From contig NW_019091440.1 in the NCBI RefSeq assembly GCF_001949145.1, forward strand, positions 347,281 through 411,280: a stretch of 64,000 nucleotides of DNA, in the 5' to 3' direction. Source of the stretch: Acanthaster planci (Eukaryota; Echinodermata; Asteroidea; Valvatida; Acanthasteridae). This document shows positions 33,206 through 48,200 of this stretch, one piece after another (the first letter of the stretch is position 1; each line of letters opens with the position of its first letter). The notes below the pieces were generated by a model that did no database searches, was not told where the DNA came from, and worked only from the letters and a program-made list of their open reading frames with translations. Made by a program: the position numbers and the translations under genes.

Positions 33206-36200
33206 CTGCAGAAAAGGAGAGACCCAAAAAATCTTATTAGCACTAGAAATGAAAGGACGTTATGAGTGTCAAAGGAACTCGCTAAGAAGATCACACGGCA
33301 CCGTCTTGTGCGCAAATCTATCTAGGACACACGAGCATCCTTTTGTAGGTCGGGCATCCGTCCCATGCAGCATAGCCTGGGGGTGGAATATGCCTCCTGG
33401 CAAAGTCATCGCTTCCCACTCGAAATTTGGACAAAAACATTAGTATACCTCCGAAAATATTGGGACTTCCCCCCCCCCGTACCATCCAGCTCGCCCACGA
33501 CTCACCCGCTAGGCTGTGAGAACCCCGGATACGCCATTGCCCCTAACCCCCAGAAATGCACCAGAATTGGGCATGGGAAAATTAGATTCAAAGTCAAAGT
33601 TAGAGCTGGAGGAGAGAAAGCACGTACAAACATACCACCACGTGAAGACAAACCACTATGCGCACATACGAAATAATTTGCTTAAAGAGAAGTTAAGCTA
33701 CGTGACAACACTCAAGACTTTGACTCCATTACATTTGTCTTCCTTGAGCTTTTCTTCCCCTCTCTTCATCTCATTTTCCTTTCTGCGGTTTCAAACCCCC
33801 AAACCCAAGAATGTGTTTCACCGCGGGACCGGTGAGCCGCCGAGGTTGAATGTCATTGACAGCTGTGATAATACTTCCCCTGGCTTTCCAAACGAAGGCT
33901 GCTGTGCTGTTCTGCGGAGTGTGGACTAGCATCAATCACTCCAGCTGGAAATTATCTTAACATTTTTTCCACGCGTATTTTCTATTTTAAAAACAAGCAA
34001 CGTCCCTTTTTTTCAACGACGGATTTCACAGAGAGGTAGACGTTTTCAATCAGTCAAAATTTTAGGTTTGGACTTGAAATACTATTAGTGTTCTGTATTT
34101 AGAATTCTTTCGGGGGGGGCACTGACATGCAGACTTACATAGAGTGACATGATGCGCTTTAACTGAGGAACGATTTCTATTCGAAACATTATCTTCTCTG
34201 CATTGCTGGCACTGGCAGTAGCAAGTCTTCCTCTGTAGTTTCTAGTGAACCGCTAGTAGAATGTGGCCATATTTTCTTCCAAGGTAAAACTGACTTGCGA
34301 GATGGCATTTGCTATGACCTAGCAACGGTTATTCGAAGCTGAGTCGAATTCTAGAGATATTTGGGACCCACTGAGCAAAAAAAAACAAAAGGCCCTTAAA
34401 GTCATGCTATGTCCCTGCATGCAACAGTCCATTCCGTGCATCTGCCAGAGATCAATTCTAAATTTTACTGTATGCCAGGAATAGAGTGTGCGACAGAGAT
34501 CCACAATACACAAATGTAATCCTTATTAAAATGCCTCTCTATCCGTGGGCATCACTTCAAATCGATGTGTCACACATAAGCCCAAGGGCCATTTTTGCCG
34601 AGCCAATCACATTTGACAACACGATAAAGATTTTCAATGCATATACCGGTGGGCCACTGATGTTCCAACTCTAAATCGAAAGATGAACCCGTGTGCTCAA
34701 CTGATGGTAACATAAAAACGAAAGTAAGTACATGTAATAGGGAGCAAGGTGAGGCGTCAACGGGAATGGCTGGTACAGAAATCGATGAAAAATGGAGAAA
34801 GATCGACAAGAGAGCGTGCTCAAGTATCTTTACTGTGTCAACAAACTTGTTGCGCGCCAAAACGAAAGTTCAAATTCCTCAGACGGAACATTACCTGTCA
34901 ACATTAATCATTAATCAACGTCATCGAGACGGTGATTTCGTTACTTTTACTCTCTAAATCCCAAAGAGAGAAAATTCACTCTATTCGAGTGAAAACGCAA
35001 TCCCTCTGATTGAAATTAAGGACCTGACGAATTGGAGTGAAATTTATTTACTCCAAAGATTGAAATTTCACTCCAGTTTCTACTGGAAGGGGCTATTTTC
35101 AGCCTTTTTCAGTCTAACTTCAGAGTGATTTTCACTCTGAGAACGTCTTGTCCCTAATTTCACTCTTTCCGATTTAGAGAGTACTTTATTGACTCTAAAA
35201 TTAGGTTTTTAAAAATTGGAACAGTGTGTAAAAAGATAAACAAAACCGGTAAATAATGACGATTAACTTAAACAGGAAATATCAGTGGAGATAAAATATA
35301 CCCGTCCCGTCCCCGATGTACTCAAAGGAACAAAGTGTACCTCTAGCTCGAGATACTCTCTCTGTGTTCTGTTTTAGGCAAAAATAATTACATCATATCC
35401 CGCATTTAGCGCTCGAGACGCTGCGCAAAATAGACTGACTAAAGAAACGACGGCAATCGGGCAAGCAGGCATTGATCAACAGCCGCCAGAGTTCGACGAC
35501 AGATCTCTCGCGACTTCCTTCTGTCACAGTTGAAGCCTTCCGAGTCGAAAAGTAAACTAGTCCCGCCGAAAAAAGGGGGGACCATTTTTCACAAGTGCAG
35601 CGGACCGCGGCATCAACATGTCAGCCGGTGTCGGGCGTTAGTTTATCCGCCTCCCGGTTTGTGTATATTCGCGCTTTTCCCGTCGACGGTCCTTTGCAGT
35701 CACGGCGTGAGCATGTCACGGGGAATGTGACGTGCGGTGTGGCGCAGTGCCCAGCCGGTTTTTGTACAATTAATCACGGGCAACATCACGGCCACCGTGC
35801 AGCGACCCAGGGGTCATGACCCCCCGGGTCGTCATTGTTTTGACAACCAGTCCAGTCATCAATCAGTTATTATTATTATTATTATTTTTAGAACGCCGTG
35901 ATGATGAGTTGACGAGCTGAAAACCAGGCGGAGAGCAAGTCGTTGCGCCACGCTAAGGCTGACGCGACAAAACTTTTCATTACATACACAGGGACAGTTC
36001 GTTTGTTTTGAATTTGTCTGTATACCTGTCTTCATTCGTTTGTTTGTCTATTTATAATTCCTGGGAGCAAACCTTCGAATGTCTCCAAAGGTCTCGTTCT
36101 ATACGTCGAAGGGTCATCACTGAGTCTGACATTTTCTATTGATCCCCAATAATTAATGAGATTTCCAGCCAATTGAACACTGAAGGCCGCCGCAGAGGCC

Positions 36201-39200
36201 AAAAACATAACTGTAACCGACCTCCATGGACAAGACTAAAGCAGCTTAATTGCATTTCTATGTTTTTAATCCGGCACCAGGCCAGACACATTCCCCCCCC
36301 CCTCAAATTGGTCCGAAGGTCTGAAACTTACAAAAGACCAAACCTACGTGGAATGCGCAATGTCCGTGAGCTCTAGTTTTCTGCGTAGTCGTGGTCGTCG
36401 CTGGAGGATCTGCGTGTAGGGAGGGGGCGGGAAGTCACACCCCCCATTAGTCCGTTTTGTCGGTAAAATCATGGTGCTGTCGCTAATAATACAGAAGGAA
36501 GGGGGACGTCACACAAGTCTCAGGTAAGGGAACCAGACTACAATCATACACAGTTGGTCGGCAGATTTCAGGATGGCACCCCCCTTTAAAACGGTGTAAC
36601 GACGACCGCGGCCTGCAGCCAAAAGCTAGGTTTACGAGTTTACAACTTAGGCGTGTACAGCAACTGATACAACTGCCTTCCCGTTGTTCCTTTCAATTTA
36701 CGTCAGGCAAGACTGTAATGTTTTTTTTTGGGGGGGGGGTTGTTCTTGATCTGAGGGCAAATAGAGTACCGAAGTGAATACGTCACGCACACAATTAGTG
36801 TGTAAAAGGCATTAGCGCGAGAACCAGCGCGAGAACCAGCGCGTGAACCAACACGCGCGCGCGCTCCATTCGTTTGCACTGCACTTTCTGGTTCACAGTG
36901 ACGTCACACCTCGGTACTCTATAAGGACTATGTAATCGTAGACACAATAGGTGTGCCCCCTTAAATACATCGCGTAGACGTCACTTCCGTCACTGTGCCA
37001 AACTTCAGCAGATCTGTATAAAGCATGCGCAATCCAGCGCCATGATGACAATATGTATAATTTGTAGATACCGATAAACCTGTGACGTTTTCACATGCAC
37101 GGATGTATATCTTTATCAAGTACTTTTATTACAGTTCTTTACTGAATGCATGGCATGCTCACTACGCGTACCAGCGAATGGAATAAAAAAATGTTCAGTC
37201 TGAAATGTCAAAAATACAATAAAAGAGATGGGACTTCGTGTACCGTGCAAGTAACTACTAACGAGGGCGACTGGGAGAAAATTGTTTTGGTGATGACAAA
37301 AGCCGAAGGATAAGAGGGAATAATCACTTAATACGCCTCGTTTTGCGTTCCAATTCTTACGCCCCCTTTCTCTCTGCCCATCACCACTTGAGAAGCGGAG
37401 TGCTGCCCGGCATTTTCAACCAATTAGCAAGGTATTCCGTCTGTCCCCGGCTTGACCAAGAATGCGCAGAGGTGTCCAGAGACAACAGATGAAAGGCCTC
37501 TACACCGCTCCACGCCAGACTGCTGCGAGTCTCAAGGCTTCTGTCTAAAAAGTCGTCTAACAATGTGCCAAGAAAACCCCAAACCCGGCGATGTGTTTAC
37601 CACAAAGAGACCGGAGGAAAAAAAAAAAGACCATATTTTTCTCGGTCGGGTGAGCGCGGTTTGTCGGGACACTTTGAGGTTACGGCGAGTCGCTCCAGGC
37701 GATCCGAAGTTTACTTGGCCCCGTCTGAGCCGCTTCAGACGCCCCGTTCTTGCCCGTCGGTTCGCTTTGCACGCGCTCTTGTAGTACTTCGGGGATAAAG
37801 CAGCTTCTTTGTCGGCTAATGTTTCCACGGAGTGCAAATGTAAAAACCAGAACAGAGGGGCGAAGAGGGCGAATCGCCCTTCGAAATCGGACCAACGGGG
37901 TTTACCTTCCGTCTTTAATTTGACCGATCCCTTGCAGCAAACGGGCTTCCTTTGAAACCAAGCGCACGTGGTTTGCAATTGAAAAGAAGGCCCACTAAGC
38001 ACCCTGCACGGACGCTAGTTCCCCTCTTGTTTGGTCCTTGCTCTGCGTTTAAACCTGTACCGTAGACATTAGGGTAGCGATAATCTGGGGACGTGCCAAA
38101 GTGTTTTGAAATCAAAAGTAACAGAGGTCAATGTACATATATCTTCACGATTGATATTATAAGATATCTGGTCAGGTCTTAAGTATTTCCTGTCATTAAT
38201 ACATTAGCTCTTGCAAAGTCTCTTGTCACTGATGGTCAAGTCTGAGGTCATTCCAACAGTTAGTCAGTTAAGACTCAAGTTTCTCTTTAAAAAAATGCCG
38301 TCCTGTATTTCTAATCAAGAGTCCATGCTCGAATCTACTTCCACTCTCGCTCAGTCCCAAGTGGTCGAATCTCAAGTCACTCTGGTCTATAAATGGTCAT
38401 ATGTAACTCTGGTAATTCTCGGGTCACTCATATCCGCAAAGATCAAGTCTCAAGTCACTCAGATTAATCTCAAGTCATTCAGATCAAGTCTCTGTCCGCT
38501 AAGATCAAGTCTCAAGTCACTCAAATCAAGTCTCTGTCCGCTACGATCAGGTCTCAAGTCACTCAGATCAAGTCTAAAATCAATCTGGCTAATTTCCAAG
38601 TCATTCTAACGAAGCCTCAATTCCCCCGGCCAAGTATCATGACACTCACCTCGAGTTTTATTTAAAAAATCGTTCCTTTCATGTCAAAAAGTCAGTTTAG
38701 TCGAAATTCGAATCCAAAGTAAGTCTCAAGCCATTTTGTTACATTTTTAAAGGTTAGCTGCAATCAATTTGTTTTAAGACAAACCTTCAAAAGGTACCTT
38801 CGTGTCTCAGTTCAACTTTTCTTTCACCAATTCTACGGGCAATTTTTTGGCAATGAGCATTTCCATATTCATGGCAAACCTAGGATACTATTCCAGGGAG
38901 AAAGCCTCAGTGTTACATTTGTTTGTACACAAAACGTCCTGCATGTTTGCAGATTTCGCTTGGTTAAATTTTCTCCCCTTCTGATTCATTGTTGTTTATG
39001 TACGGTACATAGCAATAAGCAAGCATCAATTCCTTTCTCAGAAATGTTTTCAGTCAGTAAATTCAGGGTTCACAATTTGAACAGAAAAACATATGCACCG
39101 AACTATGTTTTCCCCAGATGTCTTCACAGCATTAGAAAACATAGACAATGTAAGTTATTTTAAAAAGTGCACTTTTCGATACATTTAACCAAATTGGAAA

Positions 39201-42200
39201 AAAGAGTCGTCACAAACTCAAGAAGAGTACAAAGTTGCGGGGAAAAAAATTGTGTCGAAGTAAATTTCATTGCAGCTGCCCTGGTCGTGCCAGGAATTTG
39301 TCACGAAACGGACGTCTTTTTGAGTGGACGATATGATTCTTTGTCAAACAGATGGTCTCGTATTCAGCTTCAGGAAAAACCTCCGGGATGTGACTGTTCC
39401 TTTAAGACACTGTCACCCAGCACTAAGATAAATACCACCATGATCCCCTGAGACAGACCGGGTCGCTCTGTGTGGATACGAGAGATCACGACCGCTGCAT
39501 GCGAGGTTACGGGGTTAACAATATACGTTAGGGAAACTAAACATGCGCGGAGAGAAGTTTGGGAGGACAACAACAACGAACGGGAAGTGAAAACGCACTA
39601 TCACTGTGTCATCCGTGGGGTGCTGTTATGTTTTATCTCTGTCAAAACTTGCCCCGATGGGCAGCTGCCAATAACCTCTTACTATCTCAGTCAAATGCAC
39701 CTAACTTCCTGGACTTGATGCACGTCAGAAGCAACCACTTCAGCAGACACAATAGACCACACGCATGACGTGCATGAGACCAACTCTGTCCCAGAGCTTA
39801 CCCAACACTCACGTATGGATTGAACAAATCGAGGTAAAGTCTATTGCTGATGGACACGAGCATGCTAATTTCGCAACCTCAACGGCAGAGTAGGCGTCAA
39901 CACCGTCATCCACGCTGCGTCTGTGGGTTATGGCTACGACTGATGATACATCTGTGGAAGCCGCTGGCTAGCGGCTGCAGCCACTTCGCATGGATGTGTA
40001 CGTTGCTCCCAGCCGTAGCAAGTTGAATAAAACAAGTCTAAATCTAAAAACACTTAATTTAAACATAAATGTGACCTCACAAAGTGCAGAAATTCATGGC
40101 TTATAATGGGTCGGTGTTCTCCAAGCCACAGGGGAGTTAAAGATTTTTATTTCAAGTGTCTGAGGAAGTAAGTGCTACCTCCTCGATGCGTGACAAATTC
40201 AAGAAGCCCGTTCCCACTTCGCCACCTCTGGGACTGTAAATCTCCAGATAATGGGCCGCTAGTTTGTTTAGAATGTGATCTAACGGAGATTTTTTCCGCC
40301 GCGCTCCGCGTGCCCGGCACTGAAGGACTTACGATGCTCTTGCCGACTGGACCCATTGACTTTATGACCCGCGGTACTGTGTCGTGTAGTCTTCACTGCA
40401 GCTTCGAATCGCCGACAGCACAGGTGACAGCTTGATATGGCTGATTTGTGGTGTTACTTGCGCTATTTGCTGGACACACCTTTGCCTTTGCTTTAAGTAA
40501 CTTTGCAGCTACATCCATGCGGGAGAATCTTCAGAGAGTGCAGAATAATCGTAGTCTGTGAAATGGGTTCCAGACCGACAAAGCCAATTCAGACTTGAAT
40601 CTAGCCTAAGCGACATGTCCCTGCTCGTGCCTTCGTTTATTATCATTCCCATTAAACTCATGACGTCACTTCCAAGGAGTCGCTCGTTTCACTTCAAAAG
40701 GTCCGGTATTTTAAGGGGGTGGATTCCGCACAAACATTTGAGGTTCGGTCGTGATTAGGGCCGGCGATAATTACGCATTTACGGCCAGAAGAGGCTCCCT
40801 GCAGCCGATGGTCTGAAAAAATACGAGGCTGGGTTTAAAAAGTGGTGGACGTAAATCACAAAAACAGTGTAAATACGTTTACACTTCTCGGACAATAATT
40901 CATTCTGGGAGCTGGCCATTTAAAATCAAAACAAGTTCGCTCGGTTGGAATCTTACTGTTAGAGGCGAAATAAAATGGGAGCTCATTGAGACTTAGAGGC
41001 AGCCGTCTATTTCCAGCCGATCTCTGATGTCGTGTCAATCTCTTCGAGTTCTCTCTTTGAATGACAGGAATGCTATCAATCATAACAATGGTATCGATCA
41101 TATAAATAGGTACGAGACCCATCAACTTAGCAGTATTTATAGAGGAACCTAAAATTGGTTGGGACTGAAAATAAATCGATGGCCAATTAACCAAAGTTTC
41201 TAAAGGCGTCCAAAGCATTCCTGTTATTCAAATGGCGTTTGGACAATAATTGCAGAATATCTATAAAATGCACTGTTTATTTTGATCTCAGATATAATTC
41301 TTTAAAAATAAATACCATTTATTCACAGAGCATTTTTAAATACCCACTAATAGAATACACAGCTTAAAATATACACTATTACATAGCTATGCGTGTTTAT
41401 CATGTACGCGAATATGAATTGCATCGTTTGCACAGTCATACACTTTAAATTAATCTTTCCTGCCATCTTTGAAATTGAGCCGATCTGGGAACGGGCACTG
41501 CTACATTCGGCTAGAATTACTCACCGTGACGTGTTTGTTTCATGAACCAAATGCACCATAATTAACTACCCAACTGGGGCACGGTACAATATCGAGACAA
41601 GATACATGTACGACTACGGGAGAAATGTGTTAACGGGAAAAAAATTTGAAACTGCTGTCGACTGAATACGCAACTGGGAAGTGGCAACGCGCTTATTTGT
41701 TATCCCACATGTGAAATATCTATGCATTTCCTTTACTTCACGTTTTTGTCATCATTTTATAGTGGAGCCGAAGAGGGTATCTTGCATTACAATTTCACTG
41801 TAGTGTCCGCAGATAGAAGACAACCAAATCAGAACAAAACCACAAGTGTGGATTTTTATTGTGTTTCTTTTTCAAACGCACTTACCAAAGTCAGCATTGC
41901 AGAAATATTCCACTATCGACGCTGCGTCGGCGTCATCGTGGCACTGTGTAAAGAGCGATCCCACCGCTGCCACCATGCCTGTTGGAAGGTAATCAACTAG
42001 AATTAGAAGGTATTCAACAAGGATTAGGGCCTAAAATGTAAGCGGCAAAAACAATCACCCTACGTAGCAGAAAATCACCTTCAACCGCATGGGACTGGTT
42101 CCAATAAGTCAGCATTATTGAACTTTCACCGAATTGAGTTATTTGAAGTTAGTCAGAAGCTGTTTTCAGATAACCACTTGTTATTAATGCAGAAAAAAAA

Positions 42201-45200
42201 TCAGATTCACCAAAAGTCCTTGTTTAACACAACATACTCTTAAACTAGTATGAAAAATTGTAAGAGTTCTAGTCACTGTCATGTCACCCTCAACGGCACA
42301 AATTACTTCAAGAATGAAAATACCTACGAAGCTTTAACAGGCACGCGTGAAGACTAAGATATCACGGCAATCGTTTGGACCGAAACACCCTCTATTGGTA
42401 CATGTCAAATCACTGAACATCTAGCCGTTCAACACAATTTGGGAATCCCAGTAAGTTTTGTCCGGAATAGTTTTTCTGACAGAATCAATAATCAATTTTT
42501 CTAGCATTTCGTTTTTTAATTTATCGAATTCATTTTGTATTTTTGAAATTTCCCCTAAAATAATGCAATTTTAGATCGTTTAATACTTGTGTATACACGT
42601 GACGTCATAGAGTGCCAACTCCGAAAATGTGTGGTGACAATGACCCTCTCACTGACGCCGAACTGAAAGCCATTTCCAAATGCAACCAAAAGAGGGCGCT
42701 CGATACGGAGCAAATGGTGACGTCATCTATTCTATGAACAGCAAAGTGAAAACCTGCCTTTCATTGGACGGTGCTTGGAGACCATAGGGAGGGCAGTGGT
42801 CGGCAGTGAATTAGCATCTACGCATCGCGAGGGAAGAAGAGTTGAAAGAAAGAGGGTGAGGGTTAAGGTTTCACTTCATGAAATGCAAAGTCATTTATTA
42901 TGCCAAGACATAGAGATAGGCACTAGGCAGTCAATTTGTTGGCGTGGAAAGGTGAGCATGGGGTGGGGCACCAGCGGTGACCAACCTCTTTCTACGGCAC
43001 CGTGAGTCGCCAGTGTAAAACTGAGGTTTAAATGACAGTGATGAAACAGTTGGAAGTCTCGAGAAGAGAAAAGAATTGTTATGTAACACACTAATCTGTT
43101 AAAGCTAATGTGATCTTCTATTATAATTATGAGACAATGTTTATTCAAGACATTTATATTGAGTTGGGACGAGGGATGAGAAAAGGAGATCGCAATCAAA
43201 ACCCTTCACACGAGTAGTTCAATGGTCAAAGACCTCCGAGGTTGCTGACACGGGAGTTAGAACAGATGGATCGTTTGCCTAAGGAAGGGATACGTGTATG
43301 GGGAAGGGGATTGATCGCTTCGGTCAGATGACAACTTATCCTCACTGGCTGTTTTGAATAACTAAGAGACTGTAATTAGCATGTAGGTGATGCTGAAAGA
43401 GAAGATCTTGCTCTAAAGAAGGGATGAGTATAGATACGAGATAGAAACGGTTTTAAGGGGGTTAGTGGGAAATGTCGACTGCAATGGAAGAAAGAACCCT
43501 GTGAAGGAAGAAGACAATTAGGAAATCTGTAAACAAAATATGAACTTTGGTTTATCACAAATTCGTTCATTCATCCGTATTCTATTATTATTAATCCATG
43601 TAAAAAACATAGAAATTTAGCTTCCAATGGTATATTACAACAATCAAAAACTAAAATCTTAGTCAATAAAATATTTTAAAAATACAAAAGGTAAAACCAG
43701 TCACAGACTGACACAATACACTTCAACCTCAAAAAAGGAAATAAAATGTTCGCAACATTATGCACAAAATAAGAGGGGAAAAAAAGAATATCGAGAGAAG
43801 ACCGAAGTTATTAACGCCCACGATGTCTTGCTCGTTAACAAGAGAGGGCGTTTGGTTACATAGCAACGGCACACTGTCACGCCCTTGCTCTCAAGCGTAT
43901 ACTGCGTGGATGGTGTGAGAAGGTGCAGCACGAGGAGCGGAAACATCCTTCGCAGCTAATGCTAGCGAGTCGCACGTCTGGTTCTGCTTCGCGAGGGTGT
44001 CAAGCTTGCAAGCTGTGCGAACAAAATGTTTCCCATTCTTCTCCTTTCCACACCCCCCAAGCCTGCATATTGAATATTTCCCCTGATCCCGAGCAGCCGT
44101 GCTGAGCTTCAGGCGAGGGGTTCATGGGCACAGCCGGAGCTGCGATCCGTCACATCCTGTACTGGTAAGGTCCCAGCGCGTCCACTGCACTTAGGCGTCA
44201 AATGTCACTCTTCAGAAGAGCCATTCTTTTATTCTCTCCGACGTGAACTGATTATGTGATATTTCGTTCTCTCTTTCATCAGTTGAGCGGGATATCGTTA
44301 AAGCACGATTAAAATTTGCCATGGAGGGGGCATTTTTTTTTAAGTCTTACGGTCGCCAAAAGCATGGCCGCCCGTGCCGCGATTTGCATTTGACCATAAT
44401 AATGTAGACAATCTGTGCAAAGGTTTCACGGATAGGCACATAAAAGGAACAGAAAAATTATTTCAAACTGTAACTCGAAATAAACTTACGAATCTTCTTT
44501 TTCCTTGACCAACAAGACATCGGGAATTTATCAATCGTAGCCCACAACATCTTGGTAGCGCACCGTGTTGTGAATCGCTCGTATCAGGGTTGTGTCGTAA
44601 CATAACACGCCACCATGCGAGATTATACGCCTTGAGCAGAAGCACCCCGTCATCGGTTAGAAATAGTCATGTTGGTCGGGAGTTTTATTTTGTTGGTAGC
44701 AATGCGACCGTAACGCCTGCATTTCATAGTCGTTCGTGAACCAGCGAAGTTCAGTTCCGACCAAAGGATCCTCCGTTGTAATTGTGCCCTCTCTTGGTCC
44801 AACTCGAGGCTGATAGGCTACACGCATCAATAATTAACATGCATTTCAAGGTAGGCATTTCAGGGCAGATTCAAACCACTTGTCTGTTAAAACATACCAC
44901 ACCGAACATTTCAACCCTTTGCTGTAAAATGACATACAATTTGTATAGTTCTCTTGAAATGCATGGTTGAAAGCGCATACTATTATGCTTGTACGTGAAA
45001 ACAGTTATTTGCAACCCAAGAACACAAGTTCTACTGAACTGAACTGCAACGAGTTCAACGAACTGAATTCAAGGAGAGGCGTATTGCAGTTGATAAAGTC
45101 CAACTTCAGTCCGTCTTCAAAACGACTTAAGTGCTCCGAGTGACAAAAGAAACATTATTCAACATGTTTAGGGTAACACAGGGAAACAACCTGCAAAGTT

Positions 45201-48200
45201 GCAATCGCTACAACTTATAGTCTCGCACCTCCCTACTCAATAAAATGGCACGATCCGGAGCAGAATGGCCTATCGCCATCTTCTTAACAGGGACAAGCAG
45301 TGAAAAAGAGGCTGAGCCGTATACAGGCCTACAAAAAGAAAAATCATGCAGCTGTCTCCTTCCAGGTAACAGTCGGTCGATTTTTTTTTCACCCGAAAGC
45401 GGTAACTCAAAAGGTCGTTGGGTTAACACCGGGCGTAAGCTCTTAAGACTGGGGATACGATCGTGACGGATTGGTGTTGTGTGTTCGTTGTCCATCTTAT
45501 TAACCGCATGGCTTCGGGGGAAAAGTCCATATACTTGTCGATAACTTGTCACACTGTTTGACGCATCCCAGCTCCCAAACTACATTCTCCAATAAACCAG
45601 ACACAGGTTTATATTTTTTTTCAAATTTTTGCAGACTGATCAACACTTCATTGGTACAAAAATTCGATACAATATAATTCTGATTGACAGTTATCCATGC
45701 CAGTATAGCGAGACAGAATTGCGCTGTAGTTTTTTTACAAAACAAATGCATTTGGGGAAATGCAACCGCACTGAATTCAATAAAACGTATAAGACAAGGA
45801 CTCGTGAGTGTTATAGTTCGTGTCAGTTTCGTTCACTTCCATAAATATATTTTTCAAAGTTAATTGCATTATTAATCACCGTTCCTCTTTTTGCAAGAAA
45901 TCCATGCTGAGACTCAACTCGTCAGATGGTTTGGTTTCACTTTCAGTTATTCCATGTTTTGATCTATTCTTTAGTCCTCAACAGGATAGGGGCCTAACAG
46001 TTTTTTTTCTTTAAAAAGTGATTTATAAACTTCATGTTCTGTGTTAACTCAAAACGACGAAATAAACGCAGCAATAATCCCATTAGTAAAACGTTCCGGC
46101 CAATAACATACTATCAACGAGCGACTCTTGCCCAATCACAGAAAGGGTTTTCTGAAATGCATTGTATTTATATACGAGCGAACAGGCACTGTGATCTTTC
46201 AATGGCCATGCATACCAACTAAAACACACAATCACAAAGGCATATTACGATGTCTTAATGCAACACAGGGATCGCTTTAAAGTAAGTTCCGGGAGGACAT
46301 TGTCTTCGCCTGTTTGTAGTATACCTTGGACAATTCAGAGGAAGCAAATCAAACGGTAATACTAACAAAAGATTACAATGTCAGTGGCTTCTAAGACAAC
46401 TTCTCATGAATGTTATTCAATGAAGTTGTTCACGGTACATGAACTTGGCACAGGAATCTCAAGTAAAAATTCCTTCGAGACATAATGTGACAACGCAGGG
46501 GTCACCGCTTTCACATTTCGGCTATATTCACATCCTTCTCTCAAAACAGTCGTGCTAATATTGTCGAATCATCCGCGACACGGCACGCACGCAGCCTCTC
46601 CTGAATGTCACACGCGTGTTCAAGAGTGGGGCTTTCATCCAAATCTCGGCGGAACTTTTTTTTTTTTGAGTGAAGGTGAAAATGAGGGACAAATAAGCGC
46701 ATACTGGGCGTCGGCAACAGCAACCCAACCGTATCGACTTACATGTTTACATTCACCGGACGGCAGCCACCAAAGGGAAACATGTTTACCTCGAATGATA
46801 AATCGGCGCTCATTTTTCAGATTGTCAGCTAGTGTGTGATCTCGCGCCCAAGTCCTCTAGTTTCGCGGCTCTCCCAACCAAAACAAGGAGGGAGTGCTTT
46901 AGCTTCCCGGCTGGTTCTGCTGGTCCCGTAAACAGACTCCGACGGAGAACTTCATTCCAGATGGCTGCAGCTGTGTCTGCGCTGGGCTACATTCCGGCAT
47001 AATGCGCGCCGTTTTATTATTGAACTTTGATTGTCGTCTACCAGTGAAGATAAAAAATCTGTGTTCAACTGCGACGTGCTTAAAGGAGCGTTGTATTTTG
47101 GAAGTAATCGTACGGCCATATACCTAGGCTAGGCATGTTATGTAACATCAATGAAAAACTCTTCTCGACTGTGGAACTTAATTTCAACACGCTTGGCGCA
47201 AAAAAAGCCTATACAAGCTGAATAATCTTTTGTCGACTCCAGTTTTCCCAGACGAACACTGTTTCTTGGGTTAGTGACGTCAACATCTGTGGGTGACGTA
47301 TACTTCGCTAAAATGATGAAAACACACACAGTAGACTAGTAGGCCTACATGTATACGGGCTCACGTGCCTCGCGTGACGTCTGCGCATGCTGTTGATACC
47401 TCGTTGTCAACAATCGTCGGATACGAGGACGGTAGTCTCCGCACGGAACAATATTTGCTGGTTTCGGTGATTCGAGAACAAACTGGATTAAATTTGCAAA
47501 TTAAAAGACTCCCTTTACTACACGCTTTGGCGATTCACACAATGCAAAGCATGGCTGAGCATGGTAGCAAGATCGCAAGGATTGAGAACCAGGTATAGGT
47601 GTTACTCTCAGTAAAATCGAGCACACTGTAATGAAAGACGTAACGTCTTTAAGATCGCACGCAAATTACACAAACACACAAACTATCATGACATTATTGT
47701 CCAGCTAAATAACACGTGGATCGAGTCTGTACGGATGGAATGGTGCAGACAGCCTTCGACATGGCATCTAATGCAATGCCTTGTCATTGACACGTCGTTG
47801 GAATTCGCTAAGAAGTCGAGACAGAAATCTGAACGGCATGGAATACTTTTTATCCGTCAAGATGACGTCTGACAAAAACAGGGGCGACCTCGCGTGTCTC
47901 CTTACTTTCAGCGAAAAACACACAGAAATCCAAGCGATAAAACAGGTTTCACATTATTATTGAATTTACCTTTACAGCACGGTGGCACGAAATCGTTTAT
48001 TACAAGCATTTCGCAGAACCATTATCTGGAAGAGATTGCTGAACAATTACTTAAGTTTCACGTTACCAATTGAAACGCGAATAACATCTGTTCTCTTTTC
48101 ACATTCAGTGTAGAAAAGAAACTAGGTTTTATGATAGGAGAAACATGCCAAATTAATGATAATTTCTATATATTTTAGAACGATAAGTTCTGTACGCTTG

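Larger units (their letters stand above)
33206..41885 (-). other. Intron 2 of sFRP1/2/5 gene
   Basis: 8.7 kb with no supported nested exon. It contains a TIR element (34948-35183), a TTA microsatellite (35867-35886), a TIR element with CRE-like motifs (36761-36922) and minisatellite tract 2 (38215-38615). Confidence 0.6.

Noticed and set aside
32636-33315. Other-frame and opposite-strand frames over sFRP1/2/5 exon 3, up to 153 codons
   Set aside because: They overlap the NTR-coding frame and are explained by its GC-rich third positions.
33516-33929. 137-residue open frame on +
   Set aside because: No domain, low-complexity Ser/Phe composition, no flanking splice logic, and it lies within the sFRP1/2/5 intron.
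37532-38002. 156-residue open frame on -
   Set aside because: Long for chance, but no domain, biased composition and overlapping frames on the other strand; no splice or start evidence.
42590-42740. Paired TGACGTCAT motifs suggesting another CRE-bearing element
   Set aside because: The flanks do not form matching inverted ends, so no element can be delimited.
43200-43275. tRNA-like A box (TAGTTCAATGG) with weak B box
   Set aside because: No cloverleaf can be drawn; at most a decayed tRNA-derived SINE.
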